A stretch of DNA of 64,000 bases, taken from NCBI RefSeq assembly GCF_029542205.1, contig NZ_CP113783.1:1851001-1915000 (forward strand). The letters run 5' to 3'. Made by a program: the position numbers and the translations under genes. This document shows, one piece after another, positions 29,670 through 37,671 of this stretch. Numbering within the stretch: the stretch's first letter is position 1; each line of letters opens with the position of its first letter. Under the pieces are notes generated by a model. That model worked only from the letters and a program-made list of their open reading frames with translations, was not told where the DNA came from and searched no databases. Source of the stretch: Pseudoxanthomonas sp. SE1. GTDB taxonomy: Bacteria; Pseudomonadota; Gammaproteobacteria; Xanthomonadales; Xanthomonadaceae.

Positions 29670-30347
29670 TCATCGCCTGGCGAACTCGCGGCGGACTTCC
29701 TTCTCGCAATCCTCGACATCGTCCGCTTCCAGCGTGGCATAGGGCCGGAATGGCGGCAGGCTGGCGGACAGGCGCTGCTGGCTGTCCAGCAACGCCGGCA
29801 GGCTGTGGCAGATCTGCCGCACGCCCGGTTCGATGGTTTCCCTCACGGTCTTTTCCACGCGGCGCTCCAGGCTGCCGGTCATGGCGCCGAACATCAGGCT
29901 GAAGATGCCCCGGTCCACCACATCCAACGCCGCCTGCGCGCTGCGCTCGCCGATGTCGATGCCGGCCTTGGCGATGTCGATGACCTGGCCGCGATAAAGC
30001 AGCAGTTCCTGTCGCTGGCGGCCGTCGATGGCGACGGGCCTGCCTTCGACAAGGAAGTCGCCAAGAGGCGTTATCTCTGCCTTCGGAAGTGACGGCGCCT
30101 TGTCGGCGCGGCGTTTGCCGGACGACGCTCCGAAGCGCAGGTTGTCGCCCAGTTGCAGGTTGCCGGTTTCCAGCTCACGGCGGGCAGCGGCCAGTTCTGT
30201 CCGTACTTCGTCGCGCGCGCTCGCCAGGTCGGCGCTGATCTCGCGGTCGATGCTGCTTTCCTTCGTGTCCGCGGCCTGCGCGGCGAGCGGCAACAGACTC
30301 GCCAGCAGCAGGGGCATCAGAGCGCGGTGGATGCGGGTGGAATGCAT
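29670..30347 (-). CDS. DUF2884/YggN-like exported protein (second paralogue)
   Basis: This 225-residue protein has a Sec signal peptide (cleavage near AQA-AD) and no lipobox cysteine, so unlike its two paralogues it may be soluble in the periplasm. The shared core is SLPKAEITPLGDFLVEG near residue 87, an internal glycine-containing stretch, and ICHSLPALLDSQQRL with FRPYATLEADDVEDC at the end. The N-terminal part (about 30-75) is a charged helix with regular heptads (ISADLASARDEVRTELAAA), possibly a coiled coil. It lies between the first DUF2884-like lipoprotein gene (92 bases upstream) and the SIGSG protein. Confidence 0.75.
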   Translation of the reverse strand: MHSTRIHRALMPLLLASLLPLAAQAADTKESSIDREISADLASARDEVRTELAAARRELETGNLQLGDNLRFGASSGKRRADKAPSLPKAEITPLGDFLVEGRPVAIDGRQRQELLLYRGQVIDIAKAGIDIGERSAQAALDVVDRGIFSLMFGAMTGSLERRVEKTVRETIEPGVRQICHSLPALLDSQQRLSASLPPFRPYATLEADDVEDCEKEVRREFARR

Positions 30348-30439
30348 GTCGGGTCTCCTTCGTATGGGGGATCTGCGCGCGTCACTCGCGGAACCCTCGG
30401 GGATTGCGTGCTGTGCGCGATGCGGTCGACGGCAGAAAC

Positions 30440-31108
30440 TCAGAAGCTCCAGTTGCCGTCACCGTTGGCATCGCCGCAGTCATCCACGTCGGACTGGTCC
30501 ATGCCCGCGTAAGGCTTGAACTCGGGCAGTGCGGCAGCCAGCGCCTGCTGCGCGTCGAGCAGTCCCGGCAGGCGTGTGCACAGCTGCGCCACCATGGGCT
30601 TGATCTTCGCCTTGGCCTGTTCGCCGACCTGCTGGCCGATCTCGTCGCCTGACTGGCCGGCCAGTACGCCCTTCAAGGCCGAGGCCGCAGCATCGATGCC
30701 CACGCGGGCACCTTCCATGCCGATGGCCATGCCATCGCCGACCACGCCCAGCAACTCGCCGCGATAGGCCAGCACCAGCGCCTTCTGTTCCGGCGTGGTC
30801 GCGACCGCCTTGCCTTCGATCAACAGGTCGCCCGCCGGGGTTATCTCGGCCTTGGGCAGGGATTCGTTTTCGTTGCGGTTGAGCGACAGATTCTCTCGAG
30901 CCAGGCGTTCGCGCGCGGTGGCTATTTCCTCGCGGGCCTTTTCCATTTCCTGGCTGGCTTCGCCCAGGCCCTTGGCCACTTCGCCCATCGCTTCAGCGGC
31001 GATGCCCGTGGGTGCATTGTCCTGCTTGTCCTGTGCCGGTTGGCAGGCCGCCAGCAGCAGGACGGCGGCGATGGAGGCGCTGCGGACCAGTAGAGCGTTC
31101 TTGCGCAT
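30440..31108 (-). CDS. DUF2884/YggN-like lipoprotein (first paralogue)
   Basis: This 222-residue protein has a lipoprotein signal peptide with lipobox LLAAC. A charged helical region (about 40-75, EVAKGLGEASQEMEKAREEI) precedes the common core: SLPKAEITPAGDLLIEGKAV, then LVLAYRGELLGVVGDG, and near the end LCTRLPGLLDAQQALAAALP with FKPYAGMDQSDVDDC. AGGGACATCCC is placed before the ATG at 31108. It is the first of three related genes and lies 62 bases after the ABC permease gene. The family's role is unknown. Confidence 0.75.
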   Translation of the reverse strand: MRKNALLVRSASIAAVLLLAACQPAQDKQDNAPTGIAAEAMGEVAKGLGEASQEMEKAREEIATARERLARENLSLNRNENESLPKAEITPAGDLLIEGKAVATTPEQKALVLAYRGELLGVVGDGMAIGMEGARVGIDAAASALKGVLAGQSGDEIGQQVGEQAKAKIKPMVAQLCTRLPGLLDAQQALAAALPEFKPYAGMDQSDVDDCGDANGDGNWSF

Positions 31109-31170
31109 GGGATGTCCCTTGTCGTGTCGGATCAAAGCGGGCGGCGGCGGGGGCGCCGCCCCGGGGAGGC

Positions 31171-32169
31171 TTATTCGCTTTCGCGCCAGCGACGCAGGTA
31201 GATGGCACCGATGATGAGCGCGACACCGATCACCGCACCGATCCAGAGGTCGGCCGTGGCGAAGGCGTGCCAGCTGCGGGTCAGGTCGATGGCATTGGCC
31301 AGTTCGTCCGGCGAGTTGAAGTCGGCATGCGGATTGGCGGCGCCGCCCGGCAGGGTGGGGAACCAAGCGCCCGGGATCACGCTCGCCAGCCCGCGATAGA
31401 CCACGGTGTACCAGATCAGATCGTGGCGGACCTCCAGGCCCGGCAGGATGTCGGTCATGCTGATGATGACGCACGCCAGCACCGGCACCAGCACCGCCCA
31501 GAGGAATGGCTTGCTGCGCGACCAGGCCGAGCAGAACATCAGCCAGCCCACCGCCGGCAGCGCCCAGAACATGTAGACGGGCAACGAAGCCAGCACGCCG
31601 CCGATGATGCGCAGCGGATGCGAGTGGGTGAACACTGCGCCGCCAGCCGGCAGGCCGTTGATCGAAATGGTCAGCGCCGAGATCAGCCACATCGCCACGC
31701 CGATCAGGATGCCCACGCCCACCGCCAGCAACGGTGCCAGCAGCAGTGCCCATGCCAGCTTGGACAGCACCATGTGCGTGTCGGAGATCGGCAAGGACTT
31801 CCAGAACAGCACGCTGCGGTCGCGGCGGTCGTCGTACAGCGTGCCCAAGGCGTAGAAGAAGACCACGAAGGCCAGGACCACGCAGGCCAGGATCACGCCG
31901 CCCAACAGCATGCCGTCGCCGATGCCACCGACGATCTGGTGGGCCTTCTCCGGCGCCTCCTCGACGCTGAAGCCGCCGCCGTTCATCTGGCCGCGTGCGG
32001 CGATGCTGCCAATGACGGCCAGGATCAGGTTCAACACTACGAAGATGCCGCCCGTGATCACCGGGGCCCAGAAGAAGCCGCCACGGTTTTCCCAGAACTC
32101 GCGCTTCAGCAACCACGTGAACGCGCCGGGCTTGGAGGACTTACCCAATGTCGATGTCACGGCGTTCAT
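31171..32169 (-). CDS. ABC-2 type transporter permease
   Basis: The 332-residue inner-membrane protein shows six or so hydrophobic segments, two of them close to the N-terminus around ITGGIFVVLNLILAVIGSIAA, with a long extracytoplasmic region (about 65-80). It has the loose layout of YtrC/D-type or other ABC-2 permeases. It overlaps the ATPase gene by four bases (its ATG at 32169 with the ATPase stop at 32166). With the ATPase it should form a transporter controlled by the GntR-type regulator upstream. Substrate unknown; drug- or lipid-targeting peptides are the usual ones for YtrA-controlled transporters. Confidence 0.82.
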   Translation of the reverse strand: MNAVTSTLGKSSKPGAFTWLLKREFWENRGGFFWAPVITGGIFVVLNLILAVIGSIAARGQMNGGGFSVEEAPEKAHQIVGGIGDGMLLGGVILACVVLAFVVFFYALGTLYDDRRDRSVLFWKSLPISDTHMVLSKLAWALLLAPLLAVGVGILIGVAMWLISALTISINGLPAGGAVFTHSHPLRIIGGVLASLPVYMFWALPAVGWLMFCSAWSRSKPFLWAVLVPVLACVIISMTDILPGLEVRHDLIWYTVVYRGLASVIPGAWFPTLPGGAANPHADFNSPDELANAIDLTRSWHAFATADLWIGAVIGVALIIGAIYLRRWRESE

Positions 32170-33041
32170 GCGTAGGTTCCTTTCATGATGGCGACGAACA
32201 GGTCGGCCAGGCCAGGGGTACGGGTTTCGCCAAGGGCGGCGAGATGTCCTTTCGGGACGCCGTCGAACAGCAGCACGGTCTTGCCGAAGGGCAGGGCGCG
32301 CTCGTCGATGGGTTTCAGGGCGCGGGCCTGGTCGACCGCCTCGCCGCTGACCAGTACTTCGGTGTAGCGCTCGGCCACCTCCTCCATCTGCGACGTCAGC
32401 ACGATCCTGCCGTCGCGGATGAACATGACATCGGTGAGGATGTGTTCGATCTCCTCCACCTGGTGGGTGGTGACGATGATCGTCTTCTGCTCGTCGAAGT
32501 AGTCCTCCAGCAGGCGCTGGTAGAACTGCTTGCGGTACAGGATGTCCAGGCCCAGCGTGGGCTCGTCCAGCACCAGCAGCTTTGCGTCAATGGCCATCAC
32601 CAGCGCCAGGTGCAGCTGCACGATCATGCCCTTGGACATTTCGCGCACGCGCAGGTTGGGCTTCAACTGGGTATTGGCGATGAAGCGTTCGCACTTGGCC
32701 CGGTCGAAACGCGGGTGGACACCGGCGACGAAATCGATCGCTTCCTTGACCTTCATCCAGCGCGGCAGCACCGCCACGTCGGCAATGAAGCAGACATCCT
32801 TCATCAACTCGTCGCGATCCTTGCGTGGATCCAGGCCCAGCACCTTCAGCTGACCTTCGAAAGGCGTCAGGCCCAGGATGGCCTTGAGCGCGGTGGTCTT
32901 GCCGGCCCCGTTGGGACCGATCAGGCCGATGATCTTGCCCGCTTCGATCTCGAAGCTGGTGTTGTCCAGCGCAAGCTTGTTCCTGTAGGCCTTGCGCAGG
33001 CCGTGGGCCGACACCACGGCGTTGGCGATTGCGGCATTCAT
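32166..33041 (-). CDS. ABC transporter ATP-binding protein
   Basis: The 291-residue product has Walker A GPNGAGKTT (about 46-54), the signature region EMSKGMIVQLHLALVM (a variant of LSGGQ) and Walker B LLVLDEPTLGLD with the H-loop in IVTTHQVEEIEHIL. It follows the pattern of one-domain ATPases that work with ABC-2 permeases such as YtrB. The ATG at 33041 overlaps the stop of the GntR gene by one base (TGATG). The ATPase should drive the permease encoded next. The changed signature motif (MSKGM for LSGGQ) is still seen in this family. Confidence 0.9.
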   Translation of the reverse strand: MNAAIANAVVSAHGLRKAYRNKLALDNTSFEIEAGKIIGLIGPNGAGKTTALKAILGLTPFEGQLKVLGLDPRKDRDELMKDVCFIADVAVLPRWMKVKEAIDFVAGVHPRFDRAKCERFIANTQLKPNLRVREMSKGMIVQLHLALVMAIDAKLLVLDEPTLGLDILYRKQFYQRLLEDYFDEQKTIIVTTHQVEEIEHILTDVMFIRDGRIVLTSQMEEVAERYTEVLVSGEAVDQARALKPIDERALPFGKTVLLFDGVPKGHLAALGETRTPGLADLFVAIMKGTYA

Positions 33042-33403
33042 CACTTGTTCCCCTTGGATTGCAGCAGATCTTCGATGGACAGGCCCAGGCGCTCGATGCG
33101 TTCGGCGACGGCCGGCCATTCCTCGGTCAGGAACCGCTCGCGCTCGCTGCCGCGCAGCTTCTTGGACGCTTCGTCGGTGACGAACATGCCCAGGCCGCGG
33201 CGCTTCTCCACCAGGGCTTCGTCAGCCAGTTCCTGGTAGGCGCGGGAGACGGTGATCGGGTTCAGCTGGTACTCGGCGGCGACCTGGCGGACCGAGGGCA
33301 GTGCATCGCCCGGCTTCAGGATGCCGTCCAGCATCATCGCGATCACGCGATCCTTCAGCTGGCGGTAGATGGGAGCGCCGTCGCTCCATTGGATGGATGT
33401 CAT
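33041..33403 (-). CDS. GntR-family regulator, YtrA subfamily
   Basis: The 120-residue protein has a winged-helix DNA-binding domain (about 5-75), with IYRQLKDRVIAMMLDG and the recognition helix region DALPSVRQVAAEYQLNPITVSRAYQELADEALVEKRRGLGMFV. The short C-terminal part (about 45 residues) is the mark of the YtrA subfamily, whose members repress operons of ABC transporters until an envelope signal arrives. A one-base overlap with the ATPase gene downstream and its place second in the operon indicate self-regulation. A dyad matching a GntR site lies in the promoter at 33694-33717. Confidence 0.88.
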   Translation of the reverse strand: MTSIQWSDGAPIYRQLKDRVIAMMLDGILKPGDALPSVRQVAAEYQLNPITVSRAYQELADEALVEKRRGLGMFVTDEASKKLRGSERERFLTEEWPAVAERIERLGLSIEDLLQSKGNK

Positions 33404-33406
33404 GGC

Positions 33407-33667
33407 TCAGCTCCTCGGACGCAGCGATTGGCCAAAGGAGAAATAGGGCATGGCCAGCGATGCCCGGGCGCGGCGCTTGTGCTGCCGGGCTTCGGGCTTG
33501 CCGTCATCGCCTGCGATCTCGAGGGCTTCGGATTCCAGTGCACCCACCAGCGCGACGGAATCCACCTCGGCCGTGCGTGCGCCGGTGACGGCCGCCAACG
33601 CGCCCACCGCCAGCAGCAGGCCGCCGACGGCGAGGCTGGGCAAGGCGTGGGTCAATTTCTGGTTCAT
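33407..33667 (-). CDS. Small membrane-associated or exported protein, first gene of the operon
   Basis: This gene encodes an 86-residue protein. The N-terminal 30 residues (MNQKLTHALPSLAVGGLLLA...) form one hydrophobic segment that could be a signal peptide or membrane anchor. The rest is charged and ends in a basic stretch (RQHKRRARASL). No domain is recognised. The gene is the first after the promoter with the GntR operator, and its stop lies three bases before the start of the GntR gene. It may be a small sensor or partner of the ABC transporter. Confidence 0.68.
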   Translation of the reverse strand: MNQKLTHALPSLAVGGLLLAVGALAAVTGARTAEVDSVALVGALESEALEIAGDDGKPEARQHKRRARASLAMPYFSFGQSLRPRS

Positions 33668-33693
33668 GGCATCCCCCCGTGAGTTGGGTGAGT

Positions 33694-33717
33694 GGTGTTG
33701 TATTCAACTATAACACC
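33694..33717. promoter_or_regulatory. GntR operator dyad
   Basis: Arms GGTGTT and AACACC flank 12 bases that contain GTATTCAACTAT, giving a 24-bp dyad. It overlaps the -10 element (TATAGT, 33712-33707) of the operon promoter. The spacing suits a dimeric GntR/YtrA-type repressor. The operator call is an inference from position and symmetry. Confidence 0.62.
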
Positions 33718-33734
33718 AAAACACAGGGCGTCAA
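33707..33734 (-). promoter_or_regulatory. Promoter of the nine-gene operon
   Basis: On the minus strand -35 TTGACG (33734-33729) is followed after 16 bases by -10 TATAGT (33712-33707). Both match sigma-70 elements well. Transcription would run to the GntR gene and on to 27594. Confidence 0.65.
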
Positions 33735-33844
33735 CGGGGTGACCGGGTTTTGTCACCCAACTGAAGGCATACTTGTCATGTTCGTAATAGTGGGGTGTTG
33801 CCATGAAGCTCAAGTCATTGAAAATACTGTAATTTATCGCGCTC

Positions 33845-34366
33845 GTGAGCGTCTCCGCGACCGTGCTGGCAGCCGGTTTGCTGGACGTCGCCTACCGCCC
33901 ACTGGCCGGAAAGGCGCCCGTGAACCTGAAGGAAAAGTATGCGGGCCAGGTACTGCTGGTGGTGAACACGGCCAGCAAATGCGGCTACACACCGCAGTAC
34001 GAAGGGCTGGAGGCGCTGCACCAGCGCTACGCCGGACAGGGATTCGCGGTGCTCGGCTTTCCCTCCAACGATTTCAGGGGCCAGGAACCAGGCAGCGAGA
34101 AGGAGATCCAGGAGTTCTGCACGCTGACCTATGGCGTGAAGTTTCCAATGTTCGAGAAAGTGGCGGTGACGGGCGAGAAAGCGACGCCGCTTTACCGCTC
34201 GCTGGCGCAGGCGACGGGTACCGCGCCTGGTTGGAACTTCCACAAATACCTGATCAGTCGCGACGGTCGTGTGGTGGCGAACTTCCCCAGCAAGGTCTCG
34301 CCTGAAGATCCTGCCGTGGTGGAAGCGATCGAGCGCGAATTGAAGGCCCCGCGCGCCGCACGTTGA
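33845..34366 (+). CDS. Glutathione peroxidase family protein with an interrupted signal peptide (possible pseudogene)
   Basis: The 173-residue frame from the GTG at 33845 is a thiol peroxidase of the glutathione peroxidase family. It shows [12 protein letters not shown] with the peroxidatic cysteine, WNFHKYLI with the active-site tryptophan and asparagine, and a [13 protein letters not shown] stretch. The active-site glutamine in the usual NQF is aspartate here (NDF). Upstream, an ATG at 33803 in the same frame gives MKLKSLKIL, then a TAA stop at 33830, and after it [13 protein letters not shown], which together would make a good signal peptide. So either the gene is broken, the stop is a sequencing error, or translation restarts at 33845 without a signal. 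No ribosome-binding site supports the GTG. Confidence 0.7.
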   Translation: MSVSATVLAAGLLDVAYRPLAGKAPVNLKEKYAGQVLLVVNTASKCGYTPQYEGLEALHQRYAGQGFAVLGFPSNDFRGQEPGSEKEIQEFCTLTYGVKFPMFEKVAVTGEKATPLYRSLAQATGTAPGWNFHKYLISRDGRVVANFPSKVSPEDPAVVEAIERELKAPRAAR

Positions 34367-34448
34367 TGCAGTGCCTTCGCGGGTGGCTGGCATGCCACAA
34401 TATGGGTTTGGCGCCGCCATCGTGGCGCAGGTTCCAGGAGCAGAAAGG

Positions 34449-35384
34449 ATGAAGCGGTCGGTCCGCGGCGCAGCCGTGTTGTTGGCAATCTCGTTTTCGA
34501 TGCTGGGAGGCAGCGTGTCTGCACAGGAAAAAACCGCGCTGGTCACCGAGCGCGACAAGGTGAGCTACGCGATCGGCGTGGACGTGGGCAATTCGCTGCA
34601 GCCGGTGGGGCCGTTCCTCGATGTGGCTGCGTTCGAACGCGCGATCGTCAATACGTTCGTCGGCAAGCCCGCGCTGATCTCCGAGCAGGAAGCGCAGGCC
34701 ACCGACCAGTTGCTGCGGGTGAACCTGGCGGTGGCCGATGGCCAGCCGGTCCCCGGCATGCCGCCGGGCAGCACGCCGCCGGCGGTCGACAAGACCAAGG
34801 TCGGCCTGTTCCTGGGCACCTATGTGGTGGGCCCCTCGCTGATGCCGTTCAAGGATGAGCTGGACACGGCCGTGCTCGCCCAGGCCGTGCGCACGCTGAC
34901 CAGCAAGAGCGGCACGCCTCTGCTGAGCGTGGAGCAGGCGCAGGCCGAGATGCAGGCATACATCACCAAGCGACAGGCCGGTGCGTCGCAGCGCAATCGC
35001 GACGAGGGCGCCAAGTTCCTCTCCGCCAACAAGAGCAAGCCCGGTGTGGTCACCACACCCTCGGGGCTGCAGTACATGGTGCTGCGCCAGGGCAACGGGC
35101 AGCGGCCGATGTCCACCAGCCGCGTGCGGGTGAACTACGAAGGCAAGCTGCTCAACGGCGAGGTCTTCGACAGTTCGTACGCGCGTGGTGAGCCTGCCGA
35201 GTTCGGCCTGAACCAGGTCATCGCGGGCTGGACCGAAGGCGTGGCCCTGATGCCCGTAGGCGCCAAGTACCGCTTCTGGATCCCGTCCAACCTGGCCTAC
35301 GGTCCGAATGGTGCGCCCGGCGGCAAGATCGGCCCGGATGCGACGCTGACTTTTGACGTCGAATTGATGGGCGTTCTGCAATAA
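34449..35384 (+). CDS. FKBP-type peptidyl-prolyl cis-trans isomerase, periplasmic
   Basis: The 311-residue product has a signal peptide (cleavage near VSA-QE) and then an N-terminal helical domain (about 30-200) like the dimerisation domain of FkpA and Mip. The C-terminal FKBP domain (about 205-311) contains [32 protein letters not shown] and [25 protein letters not shown], the standard active-site pattern. It should help fold envelope proteins. GGAG before the ATG at 34449 fits the start; the frame is open back to 34371. It is separate from the flanking genes in terms of spacing: ugd starts 43 bases after the stop. Confidence 0.92.
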   Translation: MKRSVRGAAVLLAISFSMLGGSVSAQEKTALVTERDKVSYAIGVDVGNSLQPVGPFLDVAAFERAIVNTFVGKPALISEQEAQATDQLLRVNLAVADGQPVPGMPPGSTPPAVDKTKVGLFLGTYVVGPSLMPFKDELDTAVLAQAVRTLTSKSGTPLLSVEQAQAEMQAYITKRQAGASQRNRDEGAKFLSANKSKPGVVTTPSGLQYMVLRQGNGQRPMSTSRVRVNYEGKLLNGEVFDSSYARGEPAEFGLNQVIAGWTEGVALMPVGAKYRFWIPSNLAYGPNGAPGGKIGPDATLTFDVELMGVLQ

Positions 35385-35427
35385 GTCGCTGGTGTAATCG
35401 CGGCTCTCCCGGCCAGGAAGTGTTTTC

Positions 35428-36780
35428 ATGCGCGTTGCGATCTTCGGTACCGGTTACGTCGGGCTGGTGACAGGCACATGCCTGGCCGAGGTCGGGCACG
35501 ACGTGGTCTGTGTGGACATCGATCCTGTGAAGGTCGATGGTCTCAACCGCGGCATCGTCCCGATCTATGAGCCCGGCCTGTCACCGATGGTGACGGCCAA
35601 CCACGCCGCCGGGCGTCTGCGATTCACCACGGACGCCGAAGAGGCCATCGCGCACGGTGATGTGGTGTTCATCGCCGTGGGCACGCCGCCCGGCGAGGAC
35701 GGCAGCGCAGACCTGCAGTACGTGCTGGCGGTGGCCCGCACCATCGGTCGCACCCTCCAGCAGCCGTGCACGGTGGTCAACAAGTCCACGGTGCCGGTGG
35801 GCACGGGGGACAAGGTGAGGGCGGTGATCGATGCAGAACTGGCGGCGCGTGGCGTCGAGATCGCCTTCGACGTCGTCTCCAATCCCGAGTTCCTCAAGGA
35901 AGGCGATGCCGTCAATGACTGCATGCGTCCGGACCGCATCATCATTGGCGCATCCAATCCGCAGGCGGTGGAGAAACTGCGTCGCCTCTACGCGCCGTTC
36001 AACCGCAACCACGAGCGCATCGTCGTCATGGACGTGCGCTCTGCCGAACTGACCAAATACGCTGCCAACGCGATGCTGGCGACCAAGATCAGCTTCATGA
36101 ACGAGATCGCCAACATCGCTGAACGCGTGGGCGCCGACGTGGAGCATGTGCGGCAGGGCATCGGCTCCGACCCGCGTATCGGCTGGCATTTCATCTACCC
36201 TGGCGCCGGCTACGGTGGCTCCTGCTTTCCGAAAGACGTGCAGGCGTTGGCGCGCACCGCGCAGCAGCATGGTTACCAGGCCGAACTGCTGCAGGCCGTG
36301 GAAGCGGTGAACCATCGCCAGAAGGCCCATCTGTTCGAATTGATCCAGCGCCACTATGACCGTGGCGAAGACGAGGGCATCCGTGGCAGGACATTCGCGG
36401 TGTGGGGGCTGGCATTCAAGCCCAATACCGACGACATGCGCGAAGCGAGCAGCTGCAGGTTGCTCGCGGAGTTGTGGGAAGCGGGCGCAAAGGTCCGCGC
36501 CTACGACCCGGAGGCCCGCGGGGAAGCCGCCAGGATCTTCGGTGAACGGGACGACCTGGTGCTTTGCGATGATGCGCGCGCCGCCGTCGACGGTGCGGAT
36601 GCGCTGGTGGTCGTGACCGAGTGGAAGCAGTTCCGCAGCCCGGATTTCGCGCGCCTGCGCGATACGCTGGGCGATGCGGTGATTTTCGACGGCCGCAACC
36701 TGTACGAGCCGGGCGAGGTGGAGGCCATGGGCATCGCGTATTACGGCATCGGACGTGGAAGGTCCTTACATGCAGACTGA
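35428..36780 (+). CDS. ugd: UDP-glucose 6-dehydrogenase
   Basis: This enzyme oxidises UDP-glucose to UDP-glucuronate with two NAD, making the precursor of exopolysaccharide and other surface sugars. The 450-residue product has an N-terminal NAD-binding domain ([16 protein letters not shown], 1-16) and a conserved SNPEFLKEG near residue 150. The catalytic cysteine is in GGSCFPKD (about residues 264-271). The C-terminal UDP-binding domain contains [21 protein letters not shown]. Length is usual. The slyX gene overlaps its end by 11 bases. AGGAAGTG precedes the ATG. Confidence 0.96.
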   Translation: MRVAIFGTGYVGLVTGTCLAEVGHDVVCVDIDPVKVDGLNRGIVPIYEPGLSPMVTANHAAGRLRFTTDAEEAIAHGDVVFIAVGTPPGEDGSADLQYVLAVARTIGRTLQQPCTVVNKSTVPVGTGDKVRAVIDAELAARGVEIAFDVVSNPEFLKEGDAVNDCMRPDRIIIGASNPQAVEKLRRLYAPFNRNHERIVVMDVRSAELTKYAANAMLATKISFMNEIANIAERVGADVEHVRQGIGSDPRIGWHFIYPGAGYGGSCFPKDVQALARTAQQHGYQAELLQAVEAVNHRQKAHLFELIQRHYDRGEDEGIRGRTFAVWGLAFKPNTDDMREASSCRLLAELWEAGAKVRAYDPEARGEAARIFGERDDLVLCDDARAAVDGADALVVVTEWKQFRSPDFARLRDTLGDAVIFDGRNLYEPGEVEAMGIAYYGIGRGRSLHAD

Positions 36781-37006
36781 CCTGCCGTTGCAGGGCGACA
36801 CGCTTGAACGCCGCCTGGTGGAGATGGAGACCCGCCTGGCGTTCCAGGAGCATGCGCTCAACGAACTGAGCGAGGCACTGGCGGACGCGCGGGCGGAGAA
36901 CCAGCGCACCGAGCTGCTGCTGCGACACATGGTGGAGGAACTCGGAAAGGTGCGTACATCGCTGTTCGAGGATCCTGCCAACGAACCACCGCCGCCGCAT
37001 TATTGA
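36770..37006 (+). CDS. slyX: SlyX family protein
   Basis: The 78-residue protein is a single coiled-coil helix: [21 protein letters not shown] is the family's N-terminal signature, continuing as heptads to about residue 60 and ending in a proline-rich tail ([13 protein letters not shown]). It is cytosolic with no known role. The ATG at 36770 has GGAAGG before it and sits within the last 11 bases of ugd. A GTG at 36755 in the same frame is the other possible start. The next gene follows 35 bases later. Confidence 0.85.
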   Translation: MQTDLPLQGDTLERRLVEMETRLAFQEHALNELSEALADARAENQRTELLLRHMVEELGKVRTSLFEDPANEPPPPHY

Positions 37007-37041
37007 TACGCTTGGGACACAGCAGTTCCCACGAAAGACCG

Positions 37042-37671
37042 ATGACCGATTCACTCCGCGACCAGTTGCTGGGCCTGGGCTTCAAGCCCGCACCGAAGCC
37101 CGAGCGCAAACCCGAGCGCCGGCCCGATCAGCGACGCGATGCACAGAAGCCGGCCGGCAAGGGTGCCGCCCACCCGAAGCCGAGCCACGGCGGCAAGCCG
37201 CGTCCGCCGCAGGGTGGAGGCAAGCCCAGGCCCAAGCGCAGCCAGGAAGACATCGACCTCGCCAAGGCCTACGCCATCCGCGCCCAGCGCGAGAAGGACG
37301 AGCGCATCGAAGCAGAGCGCGCGAAGCAGGAGGAAGCACGCCTGCGCCGCGAGGCGAGGGCGAAGCTCGATGCGTTCCTGCAGGACAAGGGCCTCAACGA
37401 TGCGGAAGCCGACATCGCGCGCCACTTCCCGTATGGCGGCAAGATCAAGCGCATCTACGTCAACGCAGCGCAACTGAAGGCGCTCAATGCGGGCGAACTC
37501 GGGGTGGTGCAGCAGAACGGCCGCTACCTGCTAGTTACCGCCGCCGTGCTCGCCGAAGCCGAAGCGATCTTCGCGCCCGCCGTCGCGCTTAAAGTCGATC
37601 CGGACGCATCCGCCGACCAGGACCCTTACGCCGACCCGCAGTACCAGGTACCCGACGACCTGGTGTGGTGA
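37042..37671 (+). CDS. DUF2058 (YaiL-like) protein
   Basis: This 209-residue protein matches DUF2058: it begins MTDSLRDQLLGLGF, followed by a basic, proline-rich stretch (about 15-75), then a charged helix (EDIDLAKAYAIRAQREKDERIEA) and the C-terminal domain with IARHFPYGGKIKRIYVNAAQL and NGRYLLVTAAVL. It is cytosolic and may bind nucleic acid because of its basic part, but no function is proved. Its final bases overlap the GTG start of the next gene. GAAAGACC precedes the ATG. Confidence 0.87.
   Translation: MTDSLRDQLLGLGFKPAPKPERKPERRPDQRRDAQKPAGKGAAHPKPSHGGKPRPPQGGGKPRPKRSQEDIDLAKAYAIRAQREKDERIEAERAKQEEARLRREARAKLDAFLQDKGLNDAEADIARHFPYGGKIKRIYVNAAQLKALNAGELGVVQQNGRYLLVTAAVLAEAEAIFAPAVALKVDPDASADQDPYADPQYQVPDDLVW

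Noticed and set aside
33830..33832. Recoded stop (selenocysteine or readthrough) in the peroxidase
   Set aside because: TAA is not the selenocysteine codon, it lies in the signal peptide and not at the active-site cysteine, and no stem-loop was seen after it.
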